Assembly (NCBI RefSeq): GCF_019097595.1
Contig: NC_080731.1
Coordinates: 17,447,071 to 17,511,070 of the forward strand
Reading direction: 5' to 3'
DNA from: Hemibagrus wyckioides
Taxonomy: Eukaryota; Chordata; Actinopteri; Siluriformes; Bagridae
DNA: 64,000 nt
The translations under genes were made by a program, and so were the position numbers. A model generated the notes under the pieces. The model made no database searches, was not told the origin of the DNA, and was given only the letters and a program-made list of their open reading frames with translations. Below, one piece after another: positions 31,167-45,500 of the stretch; position 1 is the stretch's first letter, and the number at the start of each line of letters is the position of its first letter.

Positions 31167-31589
31167 TTTGACAAAATGCATGGAGTAAAACTTGTTTAAA
31201 CTACATTTAATAAAGGATAATTAATGTCTTATGATGTCACCGGAAGAGAGAAGTATACAGACTGAAGGATCTGCCTGTAAATGTTTATAATGTCTGATTA
31301 TACTGTGATATTTCCTGTGTAATGCCTTTCAAAATGTTAAAGACAAAATGAAATGATAAAATAAACATTATTTTGACTCTTTAGTTGCCATCATTCAGTT
31401 TGGTGTTTTGTTATAATTATTGAGTCACTATTCCTTTGCAAATTTCAGCTTTCTGCTTGAAAAGTGCAACGATTTTAACTTTAAATGTAAGATGTGTAAA
31501 TGTAGACACTCAACCACTATCCAAGTTTTCTTTGTAGTAACTAGAGGCTCAGGGACAGATTATGCACTTCATGTTGGAGTCTTACAGGA

Positions 31590-31800
31590 ATTTTTTGGAA
31601 GGAGTCTCCAGTTTCAGTGCTATTGAACACAAATAGTTTTTAGTTTTTCCACATAGGATGTGGTTTAAGAGAAAAGAGGACTGCCACAGCATAAGTGATT
31701 ACAGGAACAAACTCGCCTGTTATGTGTAATCTGTCCTGAAGACTTTCCCATGTTGGAAAACTGACAAACTGTGCTAACACTGGAGACTCCTTTCCATAAC
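31590..31800. mobile_element. Hairpin MITE with GGAGTCTCCAGT inverted ends
   Basis: TTGGAAGGAGTCTCCAGTTT at about 31595 is mirrored by ACACTGGAGACTCCTTTCCA at about 31777. The whole unit of about 210 bp can fold on itself. The same end sequence recurs at 18424 and 47645, so this is a repeat family. Confidence 0.65.
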
Positions 31801-33360
31801 TCTTCAAAGAAAACGTCACCCTTTCAACATTTACACATTTTCCTTTGTTAAATACAAGCCTGTTTCTTCTTATGTTTAGTCACCTGAGTTTGTGTGAACA
31901 AGCTGTTACTATAGCAACTATAGCAATTGTCCAGTGCATGTCCGAGCTGCTTTTAGAAGAAAAGTAATCTATTATCCACAACCCGTAAGACACTGCACCG
32001 CTGTTTGTGCTTCTATGACCCCTGACCTCTGTGTTGGTCCAGGAATCTTCTTCATGGTGGCCAGGGGCAAGTGAGGGCAAAAATGCACAAATGACACAAG
32101 GCATATATAGACAGATTGTAAAATATCACAGCTCCAGTGCTGTGTAAAGACAATATGTCTAGTCTTTTAATGCTACAATGTTTAGGATTCTGTTAGAAAT
32201 GCTATTGGGACACAAAGAAACTGCTGTAAAGCGTCAAAACTAGCTGGGTGAGAAAGTATTATAGCCATGAATTCTCAACAATTCTCATTAACAATTCTCA
32301 CATTCACATCAGCAAATGTTTTTCTTGTCTTTCTTTCCCCCCAAAATTCTCAGAACTGCCACTAATCTCTTTTCCAGCTGTTTCCTTCGCTAATGAATCA
32401 GAAACATTTTTCAAATTCTGTGCAGTAATGTGTAGCTATGTCTGTGTAATTCACCCACATAACAAGGGATGTTATGGCTCAGTGTGAGCATCACCTCATA
32501 CATCAGATTCTTTCTTTATTTTTTTGGCAAACATATAAGAAATTTAAAAAAAAAAAAAAAAAGCTGAGCTACAGGCCATGGTATGGTTTCTGGATTTTTT
32601 TTCCAACCATGTAGTAACGTGTACATTTTTAAAAGCCTGTGTAATAACTGCCACGCTGTGCTCCGCCCGAGCAAAGCCCGGCGTTGCAGAGACGGAAAGT
32701 GTGAGTAATTCTTCAGGGGTTTCTTGAGCTTGGAGTCTGCCACATCTGCATCCAAACTACATGAAGCTCCTGACTGGTGACAATGTTTGACACTTTTAAA
32801 GATGTTACATGTAGTTACTGACATAGTTACTTTTTTCTTTTGGAAAGGATTCTGTTTTTAGCTTGATTTGGAAATTTTGAGGGAACTCTTTAAGAAAAGG
32901 AAACAAATCAGATTTCCCCCATTTTTGGGGGGATAAAGGGCTATGGAGTGAAAAAAGGAACATTCTTGACGTTCCTTTATGTGTTTTTCTTGTTATTCAA
33001 AACTTTGGGGTTTCAACTTCAGACTTTTATCTAACGTGACTTTCCTTTCCAAGCGAATTCGACAGAATCTATTCTGCTGCAGTTAACAGTGTTGCTTAGC
33101 GGAATTCTGACAGTTCTGGGATTTGAACTCAATAATCTACTACTGGATTGTTTCTGTCTTACTTAATTACTCTAAAGCAAAATGTGTAAAACTAGCTTTT
33201 CTTAAACCGTTTCATTGTGTTTGCTAAATAATTTAAAGTAATTACTTTAAAGTATTTACTATTCTTTATGTAGTGAACAGTTTATTTAAAAAAAAAAAAG
33301 TTGAATCTTTCTTTGGTACAAGTACACTAATACACCCTTTCTTTCTATTTAACCATTCAG
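31801..33360. other. Upstream region of loxl2, no gene recognised
   Basis: A poly(A) run lies at about 32547-32563. GC-richer sequence with a CTCCGCCC box at about 32661 could be promoter. Otherwise nothing is recognisable. Confidence 0.4.
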
Positions 33361-33381
33361 ACGTGTTGGACAGACACCACA

Positions 33382-36300
33382 ATGCTGGCGCCCTGGTCTG
33401 TCAAGCTCCACCTGCCAGTATTAGCATGCATATGGAGCCTGTGCCAAGCACAATACGAGTATCTGGTTTACCCCCAAGGCTACCCCGAAGCCGAGCAGGA
33501 TCAATACACCCTTCCACAGATTCCCGCTGATGTGCCCAAGATCCAGTTACGCTTAGCCGGAGAGAAACGAAAGCACAATGAGGGACGTGTTGAAGTTTAT
33601 TACGAGGGCCAGTGGGGGACCGTTTGTGATGACGATTTCAACCACCACGCCGCTCAAGTGGTGTGCAGAGAGCTTGGATACTCCAAGGCCATCTCCTGGG
33701 CACCTTCAGCCAAATATGGGAAAGGAGAAGGTATGCTGTCTTAGCTCATAAATAATAAAGGTACTGAGCGTAGCTAATGAAAGCCAGAACCAGTTCCAGA
33801 ATTAGTCTTCAAGCAAATTTGATCATGCTGTAAAGTTAAAGCACTTCATTCCAGAGGAGTTCTGACTGATATCCCATTTTTTATGTTTTTTTTTTCAGGC
33901 CGCATCTGGTTTGATAACGTCCACTGCACAGGGAAGGAGAGCACCCTGGCGCAGTGCGAGTCCAATGGCATTGGCGTGTCCGACTGTAAACACTCGGAAG
34001 ATGTCGGAGTCGTCTGCAGTGACAAGAGGATCCCGGGATTCAGGTTCCTCAATCCAGTCAACAACAACATCGATGTAAGCACACAATTTTTTTAATTGTT
34101 GTTGAGGCTGTAAATAAATGGCATTTGTAAGACACCGGAGTGTTGTCGGTCATCTTGAAAATTACTTCTCATGCAGCGGCAGCCTATTTCACTGAAATTT
34201 GAGATGCAACTCTTCTTTCTTTGAACGATTTGGAAGCATGTTGTTTTGAGACAGCAGTTTCTCTTCTTAGCATTTTAGAACTTTAGGAGACCGGATCAAG
34301 CCAGTAAGCGTTCGTTCACAGCCGAGGCCATTAACCACTGGGTTACCACCATGAGATAATGATGAACCATGCGCACTGGATTTGTACACCAAAGTTTATG
34401 ACTACACTATAAAGTGTATGTTGTAAAGTAGTACAAGCTAATGACTTTATCTGTAGAATAAAAGGCCAGATTTTCAACAACCCCCTGAAAAAATGGGTTG
34501 AATTTTTAGCTGTCCTATACAATTAGTTGCAATGGCTGCAGTTCCTGTTTTTTCCTGTCCATTAGTAGGAAAAAAAAATGGCTGATATAATTTCTTTGAC
34601 TAGTCTGGGATGTGAAGGTTTTAGACTGTTCTGCTATGTAAACTTTCTAAGAAGCACATTGTTATTATTGAACTGGAAACTGTTTGCTAGAGGATCTAGC
34701 ATTAGGTTTTATCTTCTGCAAAACCTGTCCCTTCTACCACAGCTACCAGTACAGTAGAGATGTTTTTTTTGTTTGTGTGTTTGTTTGTTTGCCTTCACTC
34801 CAAAAGAGACAGGTACAAATTACAAAGTGAAGCCTGGACGCCTTCAGCTGTCTAGACATCTGGCCTTCAGACTTCATCTAGTCAGATTCTCTTCTGACGG
34901 CCGCCAACTGAGCCAAAGAGAAAAAAAAGAGGCCTTTTTTCCCCATCTGGCAATAGACCACACGTAATGGTGGTTAAAAGGCAGCAAGGTCAGCCATAAC
35001 ATCTGAAACGTTGACCATGTGTAAGGAGAAACAGGATTAGCATCATGTGGAATTAGCCAGCATGTTCAGCATGCTACTTAATTAAATACTTCAGATTCAG
35101 GCTAGATCCTAGAGACATTGTAACTGATTCACCTTCACTGCATGTTAGCATTCATTCTTAGCAACATTACTTATTAGCTAAGGACAGGATGGACATCGTG
35201 TCCTAATGTGAATTCATCCGTGCACTGTGGAAATATTTCCCCATTCACGGTTTAGATTGTGTCCAAACCGCTAACTCTTGCCATGTGGAATATTCTGGAG
35301 TTTGTCTGAACGTGTTGCGACATTTCTTGAGTAGCTTTGTGCAGTACCGATGACCGAGCTAGTCTGTGTTTGTGTGAAGAAGGGTTTTGGCAAAGTGCAC
35401 TTCCTTGCTGGCTAACTGCTAATGCACTGTGCTGCACATATGCCTAAAGTCTCTGGTAAGAATACAGGTTCAGAATCAACACTCAAATTAATGTAGACCA
35501 ACATAACCAATTAAAATGACTTAATATGTGGAAGTAAAAATCCAAGGATGTATAAAGAAAGAAAAAGTTACTGATGGTGAACTTTTGATCAAGGGATGTA
35601 GGATGAACATTAGCTGAGGCTAATTAACAACAGATTTAGTGCTTATTTCCAAAATGAGATCTAGCATAGATATAATTCTATCTATCTGTGATAAATACAA
35701 AGTGTACCTAGTAACAGATTTGTTATGAATTTAGATTTGATGGTAATAAAAAAAAAAATAAAAAAAAACTTGAAATGTAGGACGCAAACTAAAATTTAGG
35801 TACACATGCTCTCATAAACAAAATAATATATGCTTAGCCATGGCAATGTTGATACATAAAGCTAGATTTCTAAGCTGGTGCTTAAATATGAAGCATAATC
35901 CTGAAGCAATCTGGACATTTTACTGTATACACCAAGTTTATACAACCTACCCACTTCCTTCTTGGCTTTCTTTAACTGTTGTCTTCAGTTCACACAGTCA
36001 GGAACTGCAAATATTGAATACATCATTAAACAGTTAGCAGCTTTTCTGCATAAGATTTATCCCATTCCTAGAAAAAAAAACTTTCACACCTCAAAGAGCT
36101 CATTAGCCTTAATACAGAGAAAGTTTATTTTAAAGCAAATCCCCAGCTTTCTCCCCGGCTCAGATACAGTGTTATCCCAGCAGGAGAGTCGCTGCAGATC
36201 CTGTTTTTCTCTTCCAAACAATGACTCATATGTTCCCAAACTCCCCCGCGTAACCCTGAGTCGTATTTAATGAACTGTTTCAGAGTAAGGCCGGATCAGT

Positions 36301-36970
36301 TTTTCACCTTCTAAATCGCTCTGGATGTGCACGTGTGACTGAAAGCGCCTGATCTGGGATCAGTGCAGTATTACTCAGGGAGGGTTGATTTAGGGTCGAG
36401 CTCAGAGCAGGCAGCTGTGTATTTATCTGGTTTTGCACTGAAGTGGTCTAAAATTCAGCTCTTTTAATCTTCACAGAAAACAAGAGGCTAAATGAACTAA
36501 CCTGGATTCTGGTTAAGCCTGAATTAAGGTCTAAATTACACTCTCGTGGTGTGCATTTCCATCTTAGGCTCTGTGTCTGCTGAACATTTTATATGGTTAA
36601 TTGTTTGCAGGGATGCATGGCCAGGAAATGAGGAGCACTTTAAAGGAACGGTTCACCCTGAATGGCTTGCTTTATATTTAACATATGGTCATACTCTGGT
36701 GTCAAAAGATATAGTTTGGAACCAAATTCTGAATGTTTTTCATTGACATGTTGGTGTATTTTCTTACGATGCACAAACTAAAGAGCAGCAGGACTTTAGT
36801 TTTTTAGTCTGTTCAGCTTTCTCAGTAGACTTTTTCTTTTCATTTTTTAAGGTTAAAGGTCACACTCATGCCCTTGAGCTTAGAGTTTTACCTTCAGTAC
36901 CTTGACGTCCCTAATGGAGATTAAATGCCTGCGCTCTGTCTATGTCATGGGTTTCTTAACTATCATGACA

Positions 36971-37001
<31 letters not shown>

Positions 37002-39445
37002 TGCTCTCTGTGTCTTTCACAAAAAACACATGTGCAACTTCTTGAGCTTGCCTTATGAAGTCTTAAATACAACCTCCAGAATGTTAACAACTCCTGTTTT
37101 ATCATTTTTTATTCTTTTTGTACTTCCACATTTTCCATTTTTCTCTTAGTTTTAGTTTTGCTATGTGCACAGTCACTAAGATTGTCGTACTGTTATTGTT
37201 ACATTTCCACAATCACAGTTTTGTTCTCTGTTTTGGTCTTTTTTTTTAATTGCATTCTAAACCAGGCCTTAGTAATTCTGGCTGAAGTAACTGTCTATTA
37301 GCAGAAAGTGATAATTGTCAATGAGTGTTTCTGGTGTTGCCAAAATTTATAGGAGCGTGCTTATTTTTACAGATCATGGGAGCCATTTGCACCAGCAGAT
37401 TGTTATGACCCATTTAAACAGCTCTGTTTGTTTGAAGTAAAAGATCAGATGCTTTTAGCAAGTCAGACTGCTAGTGTTATAAAATGTGTTAATGCTGGCT
37501 GTAACATTTCTAGGACAGTTAATTAGATCTTTATTTAAAAACTAAGAGGACAAATGGTCCAGTTTTTTGACATAGTTAGCCAGATGAGGTCCTCCAGTGG
37601 AGTATCACTCATCAGTAGTAATGAGATCATGTCCAGGAGATGAGATCAAGCTCACATTATATTAAACACAATTGTTATGGTCACTACAAATTCCTGAAGA
37701 TGTGTTACAGCTCATTTATTATGCAATCATGAAACATAATGTATTAAGCAGTCATCAGTCAAAAGATATGACTCGACATGCCTATCATGGTATCAAAACA
37801 CCTCAGAAAAGTCCACACATGCCAGATAAGATAAGATAAGATAAGATAAGATAAGATAAGATAAGATAAGATAAGATAAGATAAGATAAGATAAGATAAG
37901 ATAAGATAAGATAAGATAAGATAAGATAAGATAAGATAAGGTCAAACAGGCCAACATGCAATGTAGACCTTATGCAGTCTCTCATCTCAGTTTAAACCTT
38001 TTAGTCAGCATTCTTTCTAAATGAGCTTGATTGTCAAGTGTTAAATTGCTTTATTCTATAAACCTTAGAAGCTCCAGTCTCTGAGAAAATGATGCCCTAA
38101 GGGTTTTTTGGACCTTTCCTTAGATGTTTCCAGCTTTTTAAAGAGTTTTCTGTAATAGGAACTCGCTGCTGTAAATAAAACCATCATGAGTTCCCCCAAA
38201 TGGGTAAACTAAAAACATAAACCTAGAAACGTCTGGAATTTTTTTCCAAAAGTTCTTTTTTCCCCAGTACAACAATTACAAAAATTTGTAAAGCGGCAGA
38301 GTTAAGAAAAGGACTAGGATTAGTCATTCTTCCTCTAACTGGTGTTAGGAAAAAGTAAACTTTTTATTACCGTAGACAGACTACTGTTTTTAAGAGACCA
38401 GAGTGCAGGTTCTGTCAACCACCAGCAGTGTGTAAAGCCTGTCTGAGTTCCGTTAGCCTTTGTTCCAAACATCAATTACTGATCACCGTTACTCCCAGTG
38501 ACCAGTCACTGACCACCATTATCCCCAATGACAAATCACTGTTCACCGTTACTCCCACTGACCAATCACTGATCACCATTACTTCCATGGACTAATCACT
38601 GTACACCATTCCTCACAATAGCTAAGCACTGATCACCATTCCTCCTAATAACTAATCACTAATTACCATTCCTTATAATAATTAATCACTGATCACCATT
38701 CCTCATAACAACTAATCACTGATCATCATTCATCCTGATAACTAATCACTAATCACCATTCCTTATAATAATTAATCACTGATCACCATTCCTCCCAAAA
38801 ACTTATCACTGATCACCATTCCGCCCACTGACCAATCACTGATCACCATTCATCCCATGGACTAATCACCGATCACAATTCCTCGCCAGCCATCAAAAAA
38901 TAGGCATCTGAAGATTCTGACCAGGGCCAAATTGCATGGTCAGAGCATGTCTTCAACTGCAGGTCTTGTGTGGTTGTTCCTGGTATCCGTGGTTAGTACA
39001 TACCAAAAGAGGTGCAAGGAAGGTCAACCACAGGATAATGAAACCTGTCACACTGCAAAGGAATGGTTTGAGAAATGGATTTTTGGAGGCTCCACATTGC
39101 AGTTTACAAGACTTAACGGGTCTGCTGCTAGCGTCTTGGTGCCGGATACCACAGCACACCTTCAGAGGTCTTGTGGAGTCCATGCATGGGTCAGAATAGC
39201 TTTAGCAGTACAAAGGGGACCAACACAAGCTGGTTTTAATGTTATGGCTGATTGGTGTGTGTGTGTGTGTGTATGTACACTGCTCTCTCATAGCTTTATT
39301 TATGGCATTACTTGAAGATGTTATGAAATTCCACCCAATTTTTTACAAACTTTGCTGTAGGTCATGTTGCTTTTTAGGAATACAAAGTATGAAAAGTGCA
39401 GAATGAGAACCAGACACCGTCCACTCTTGCTGTCTCTGTTTTTTG

Positions 39446-39518
<73 letters not shown>

Positions 39519-42500
39519 GACTGGACATACACATGCGTTCCATCAGACCCTTCATTTTTTTTCACTCTCTCGTTCCTCTGCTGTTTTTTTGGCATGCTGC
39601 AGAAACAGGTTCACCGCTTGTGCCTCAGTCTCCTTCTCCAGTTCGATGAGCCTAAGGGGGCTTTATTTCTTTCTGAAAAAAAAAAGACAGACATGTTCTT
39701 TCAAATCGATCTTCCATCTGGTGAACAACCTCCAGACACACAAATACACATATCTCCATTCTGCAGAAACAAGACACGTGTTTAGGAAATTTGCTAAACC
39801 TTTTTTTTTTGGTAATAGGTTGTAGCTGATATTACCTCCTTGCATCTGAAGGCACATGTTGTTTTAGCATGAGCTTGAAAACGAAAGGAAATCGAGCAGC
39901 TAATAGTCTCTGATGTGTGTTTGTGTGAACCTGTGTTTGTGTTTAAGAGCCTGCTGAGACCAGACACATTTCAACTGTTTATCTTCTCTTTTTTTTTCTT
40001 TTTACCTCAGAAATCACAAACAGAGTTACATGAGAAATGCGTGTGGCTTTCTCTTGTTTTGGAAACTTTTTACATGTTTTGACTGCAAGCTTAAATTTAA
40101 ATCATAACACACACAGTCACTCTTTTACATTGACACTCTTACTAATGTACCAGCAAATACCATGCTGCTTTGTTTGAGTGTCTTTTTGACCAAATTTACT
40201 TCACAATTTAACAAAAAAGTTTTTATCTGAATATCAGTATCCGGATAATGAATGGCCCACTCCTCCTCTCTCCCTTCATGTTAATAATATGCTAGGAAGA
40301 GTATGGAAAGTACATCAGTTGTAAACATGGTGAAAGCAGAAGTGGTGCTTGTTTTTTTCCTGCAGATGTTAGCTTTTCTCCTCACTGAGATCCGGTAAAG
40401 TGTTTGGCATCTAGATCCCTTCTAGAGCCATAGATAATGAATAATCCTGGGGTAGACTAATCAAAAATTTATTAATTCACCCTCTCATTTTTGTGGTTGC
40501 CTGAAAATATAACTAACCATACTATCAAGCAACGAATTATTAAAAAGCTTTCTATAATACAATTTCTCAATTTGTATAAAATTACAGAGGCTTACTAACA
40601 AGTTGGCACCAAAACCGCAGTGTTGTGTTGTTGTTGTTTTTTTCTCTTAGCGTTTGTCCTGCACACTTGCAGGGTCCGCTGTTTTGTAGCGGATCAATTG
40701 ACCCGTGCGATTTGGCACAGGTTTTATGCCGGATGCCCTTCCTGTCGCAACCCTCCCATTTTTATCCAGGCTTGGGACTGGCACTGAGAGTCAACTCTTC
40801 AGCGGCTGGGGTGGCGCCCCCGGGCCTGGGCCGTGTCAATGAGAGCATGGGATCCTGCCGCTGGACCACCAGGAGGCCAAAACAGCACAAAAAAAATAAA
40901 TAAATAAAATTTAGTACAAAAAACTAATTTAACACTGAAAATGAGGGACAAAAACATTTATTTATTTATTTGTTTGTTTGTTTGTTTGTTTGTACAATTT
41001 TAAGGATTTGGGTTCAAATCAGCTTTTTCTGCTATGCAACAATGTTTAAAAAGTTATTATTAGCTATTATGATGTTTTTAAGGCTAATTAAATTCAATTT
41101 TATTTATATAACATTTTTAACAGTCACAAAACAGTTTTACAGAAATATTTAAAATCAGGATATAAATTGTAAATTGGTTATTTATCACTAATGAGCAAGC
41201 CATGCTCATGGGGAAAACTCCCTGAAATGGTGTTTAAAAAACTTTTTTTGAGAGGATCCAGACTGGAATTTATCCTTATCTGGGTGACAGCAGATATAAA
41301 TCATTTCCCTTTGAATGTGTACTATATGTTCAAAACGTGCAATCGTTTATCTATTCTAGCTTAACAAAGAAGGGTAACTTGTTGACATTATCAGCTGTTC
41401 ACTAGTGGAGACAAAAAAAAGTCCATTTTCATGGTTTCTAAGTGGTACACACATGTAACGCACACTAAAGTGAGATACAATGTGTATTGTGCTTTCAAAG
41501 ATAGACATATAGATATGAAGTATAAAGGGTTCACTGTTTCAACGTCTATTACAAATCAACCAAATAGGTTGAATAATGAAGAAAGCTAATGCCCAAGAGC
41601 TACCTTGCATCATTCTGTGGTTTTACTAAAAACAACACTTTGAGCTCAGCACTAGAGCTCAGCACTCAGCACTAGAACATAGCCTATATTTTACCCCTTG
41701 GTTATTGACCACAGAGTCAAGTTTAGATTTTTTTCTCCTCATGTGCCAGACAAAAATATAGCTCTGCCTAAAATTTGAAGTGAGAGACCTTGGGGGGAAA
41801 AATGAGGTATTTTATTTCAGATGCATAAAGATAATATTTAGTGTTTGTTTAAAAAAAATGGCTGATATTCATCTGTTGATTGAAACAGTAACTCTTCTAG
41901 AACGTTCTCATAGACATCTAGTTACACATGCCTTTACTCACCCACTGGATGCTATAGTGGACTGGACTATATGATAATCAAGCTCAGATGTTTCTGCTGA
42001 TGAGTCTTATGGCCTTCAAGGAGCATGTTTCCAGGAGTTCACCCAAATGTATAAATGGCTCTTTAATGTTTAACTGAAGTCTTCCACACTGTAATCGTGC
42101 AGCCACACGAGGTATCGTTTGCCCGCAGATGTCCCTGGCCGTAGGGTATATATTTATACTTACGTGCAATATGAATTACCCATGAGTGTATATATCTTTA
42201 CTTTCCTTCATTACTGTCAAAGCTGCTGTTATAGAAAATGAATCAACACCCTTCTGACCAATCAGAATCAAGTACTCCATATCACTTTATGTGTCATGTG
42301 GTGAACCAGAGTTAATAAGCAGAAAGGATGCTCTCTTGACTTGGCTTGTTTCCTTACAGTTTCGGATATTTGATTATTTTGCCTTCCATTTGCCGTCTCC
42401 CTCAGTAGAGTGTGACATGTTCATTTCAGCTGCTTTGGAAAGGAAAAACTTTGCTAAGCTTCAGGAAAGCTGTTATACATGTTCCAGATGGGTGTGTATG

Positions 42501-45500
42501 TGTGTGTGTATGCATGAAGTCGAGGTCAAGCTGTGGGAGGCTTAAAGCCTTTTTTTTCTGCTGAGCACAGCTAATTGTGTACTCTCCAAACTTCTCCAAC
42601 TCAGACATAGACAAAGGAATGCAGATAAACTCACTGACCTTCTCGCACTGACGTGCAGCTAACAATGTTTTGCAGAAAGTTCGCCTCCATTCTTTCAATT
42701 CCATTAGTTTCTTTTCCAGTTTAGTTAGCATTGTTTCCTACTACAAGGTTGATGATGCTACCTGACTATGTTGTTAGCTTGCTTCATTAGCTTTTAGTCA
42801 TTGTTTGTACCTTTAGCAACTGTTTGCTTCAGTTTAACTCAACATTTTTGAAAACATGATTTTTATTCCGTAGTGTGGCTTTGGTCATCAAACAGAGCTG
42901 TGACATAATGAGTGACAAATTTTCTTCAAAAATTTCTTTGAAAGAACAATCTGGTATAGCAAAGCACATTAACAACACACCGCTATTTACATTTCGACAT
43001 ATTTTGGCTCACTGAGCTGCTAAATTAGTACTAGCCTCCAGACCATTCCTCCTCTCCTCCATTTTCTCACATTCCTCATATGCATTGCTATGAAATGTGA
43101 TCTGCTAAATTATTGCTCACATTGTTGGCGTTGTCTCAGATGAGGAGGAGTGCAGCAAACAGTGGCTTGTTTCAACATAATTAATCATAGGATTCTGCAA
43201 TAAACTCACTGTAACATGAGTTTCTAGTTGCCCAGCAGTGGTGTTAAGTGGGAAACATTTTGTGTTTATTTTTCTCTTTTCAGCATTTGACCATCCAGGT
43301 GGAGGATGTACGCATCAAACCGATTCTGTCCTCCTACAGGAAGCGAATCCCTATAACCGAGGGCCATGTGGAGGTCAAAGACGGTGGCAAATGGAAACAA
43401 ATCTGCAACCAGGAGTGGAGTGCCATGAACAGCAGGGTGATCTGCGGCATGTTCGGATTCCCTGCAGAGAAGAATTACAACATACGCATCTACAAGTCAG
43501 TGCACTTTGATTTTTCTAAAGATTTCAATCCTGTTTTTTAAATATTCCCATACCAGCGTGTCATGCAGTGTTCTTGAAGAGACATTCCACAATCTCTCCA
43601 TTACAATTCCATAGTCTGTCCATCATTATTCCACAATCTCTCCATCATTATTCCATAATCTTTCCATCAGCATTCCACAAACTCTCCATGGCTATTCCAC
43701 AATCTCTCCATCAGCATTCCAGTCTCTCCATCATTATTCCACAGTCTCTCTATCATTATTCCACAATCTCTCCATTACTACTCCACAATCTCTCCATCAC
43801 CATTCAACATTTCCACAATCTTTCCATCACCATTCAACATTTCCACAGTCTTTTCATCAGCATTCCACAGTCTTTTCATCAGCATTCCACAATCTCTCCA
43901 TCAGCATTCCACAATCTCCCCATCATGAATCTATACTACAATCTCTCCATCACTTTTCGAAAATCTTTCCATCATCATTCCATAATGTCTCCATTACCAT
44001 TCCACAATCTCACTATCACAATTCCACACTCATTCCCTCAGCATTCCACTCTCTATCAATATTCCATCCTATCACCATCCCAATTTTCCAATAACATTCC
44101 ACAATTCTCTTCAATGCTTAGCGGATTACACCATGTATGCAATAATTCTACAACATTCAAATCACCATTGCACAGTGTCTTTATCACACACAATATATTC
44201 ATCATTCCACAGTATTCCCATCACAATACCACAATGTTTCTATCACCATTCTACAGTGGAGGTGGTGTAATAGTATGGGTCTCTTCAATACTATCTGTTG
44301 ATGTTGGTCACAAATATTAAAATAATTTAGTTTGATACACTAATAGTAAACAAATGTATTCATCCACTGCCTCCACTGTGAATCATGAGTCCAACAGAAG
44401 ACTCTTTCATAACGGCAATAAACACAAGCCACTTTTCCATTCGGTCTTAACTGCATGCACAAATAGCTGACCTGCTCAAGTGACTAACCAGGAAGGACTG
44501 TCTCTGATGAGTCGTTATGGCTTGTTCGGCTGAATCCATGAAAAGCCAGGACATCAGCCTTGCTTTGAACAGTTCTTTATCATTTAATGAAATATAGAAA
44601 GGAATTATAACAGGATGCTTCTGGTACATTCCATGACACAAGACTGGCCAAAAGTCTCATAAATCTCTGAGACTTCATTCAGGACCATGTGGAAAAACAT
44701 CTCACAGCAGTAAATGATCATGCAGGATCAGATGCCTAGACTTCTTTTTTAATGGGAATTTATGAATTTGAGGGTCACTTGCTAAGATATTAAAAGTTCA
44801 CCCATGGTTTTGTTTTGGATGCTGTAGTTTGTGTTTGGGGATCTGAATTATATTTTCCATCTGTGATTTAAATCAAAGATCAGCAGGCTGGACATGCGAC
44901 TTGTTCTGCCAGTATTTTTGTGTGAGTAAGTCAGTGTCCCAGTTGAGCTTGTTTTTGACATTGACTGCTTTGGATGGAGTCCAGCGCAGGACATTCCTAT
45001 ACTCAGGAGCTAAATGAGAACCAAATGTGGCCTCCGTGAGTTGCGACTTCTACAACACCTCAACACAGTACATGAGACTGTGCATTCTCTTGTTAAATGC
45101 TCAGGTTTGGATGAACATCGGACTTTGATGGAGCATGAAAATGACTAAACGTTAATGCGCTTTAGTCCAAGTTGAAAGCATGAAGATTTGCAGATTAGAT
45201 ATATTATGAGATTTGCTTTCATTAAAGCATATTAAATCTGTGTTGCATCTGGATCTAATGGAATAGGGGGAAAATAAACAAGAATCAGGGCACATAAGTG
45301 AATCAGTGAAAATGAAAGATGACATGTTTGTTGGAAGGTTTGACCTGGTTAAAATGAGAAAAATAAGAGGAATTGCTGCTTCTGTCTGGATCAGATGGGC
45401 CAGAATAAATGGGCAAAATTTTAAACAAACCTAAAAAAATGTAAACTGGTTGGTATTGGAGATTGTACAACTTCCTGAATCTTTATTGAGGAGGAACTCT

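Larger units (their letters stand above)
34075..43283 (+). other. loxl2: loxl2 large intron (9.2 kb) between the first and second SRCR domains
   Basis: Apart from the repeats listed separately it holds (CT)n at about 36973-37002, a TTTG-rich run near 40968-40990 and several poly(A)/(T) runs. No nested gene was found on either strand. The intron accounts for nearly half the gene length. Confidence 0.8.

Noticed and set aside
37803..37985. Minus-strand ORF reading LILSY repeats
   Set aside because: Frame through the GATAA array only; a period of 5 naturally gives a repeating pentapeptide.
38470..38886. Possible CRISPR-like array because of regular 30-bp spacing
   Set aside because: There are no distinct repeats and unique spacers; the whole unit repeats, so it is a minisatellite in a vertebrate intron.
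39343..39857. Overlapping ORFs on both strands of 60-150 codons
   Set aside because: They run through the (CT)n tract (Ser-Leu or Arg-Glu repeats) and have no family similarity.
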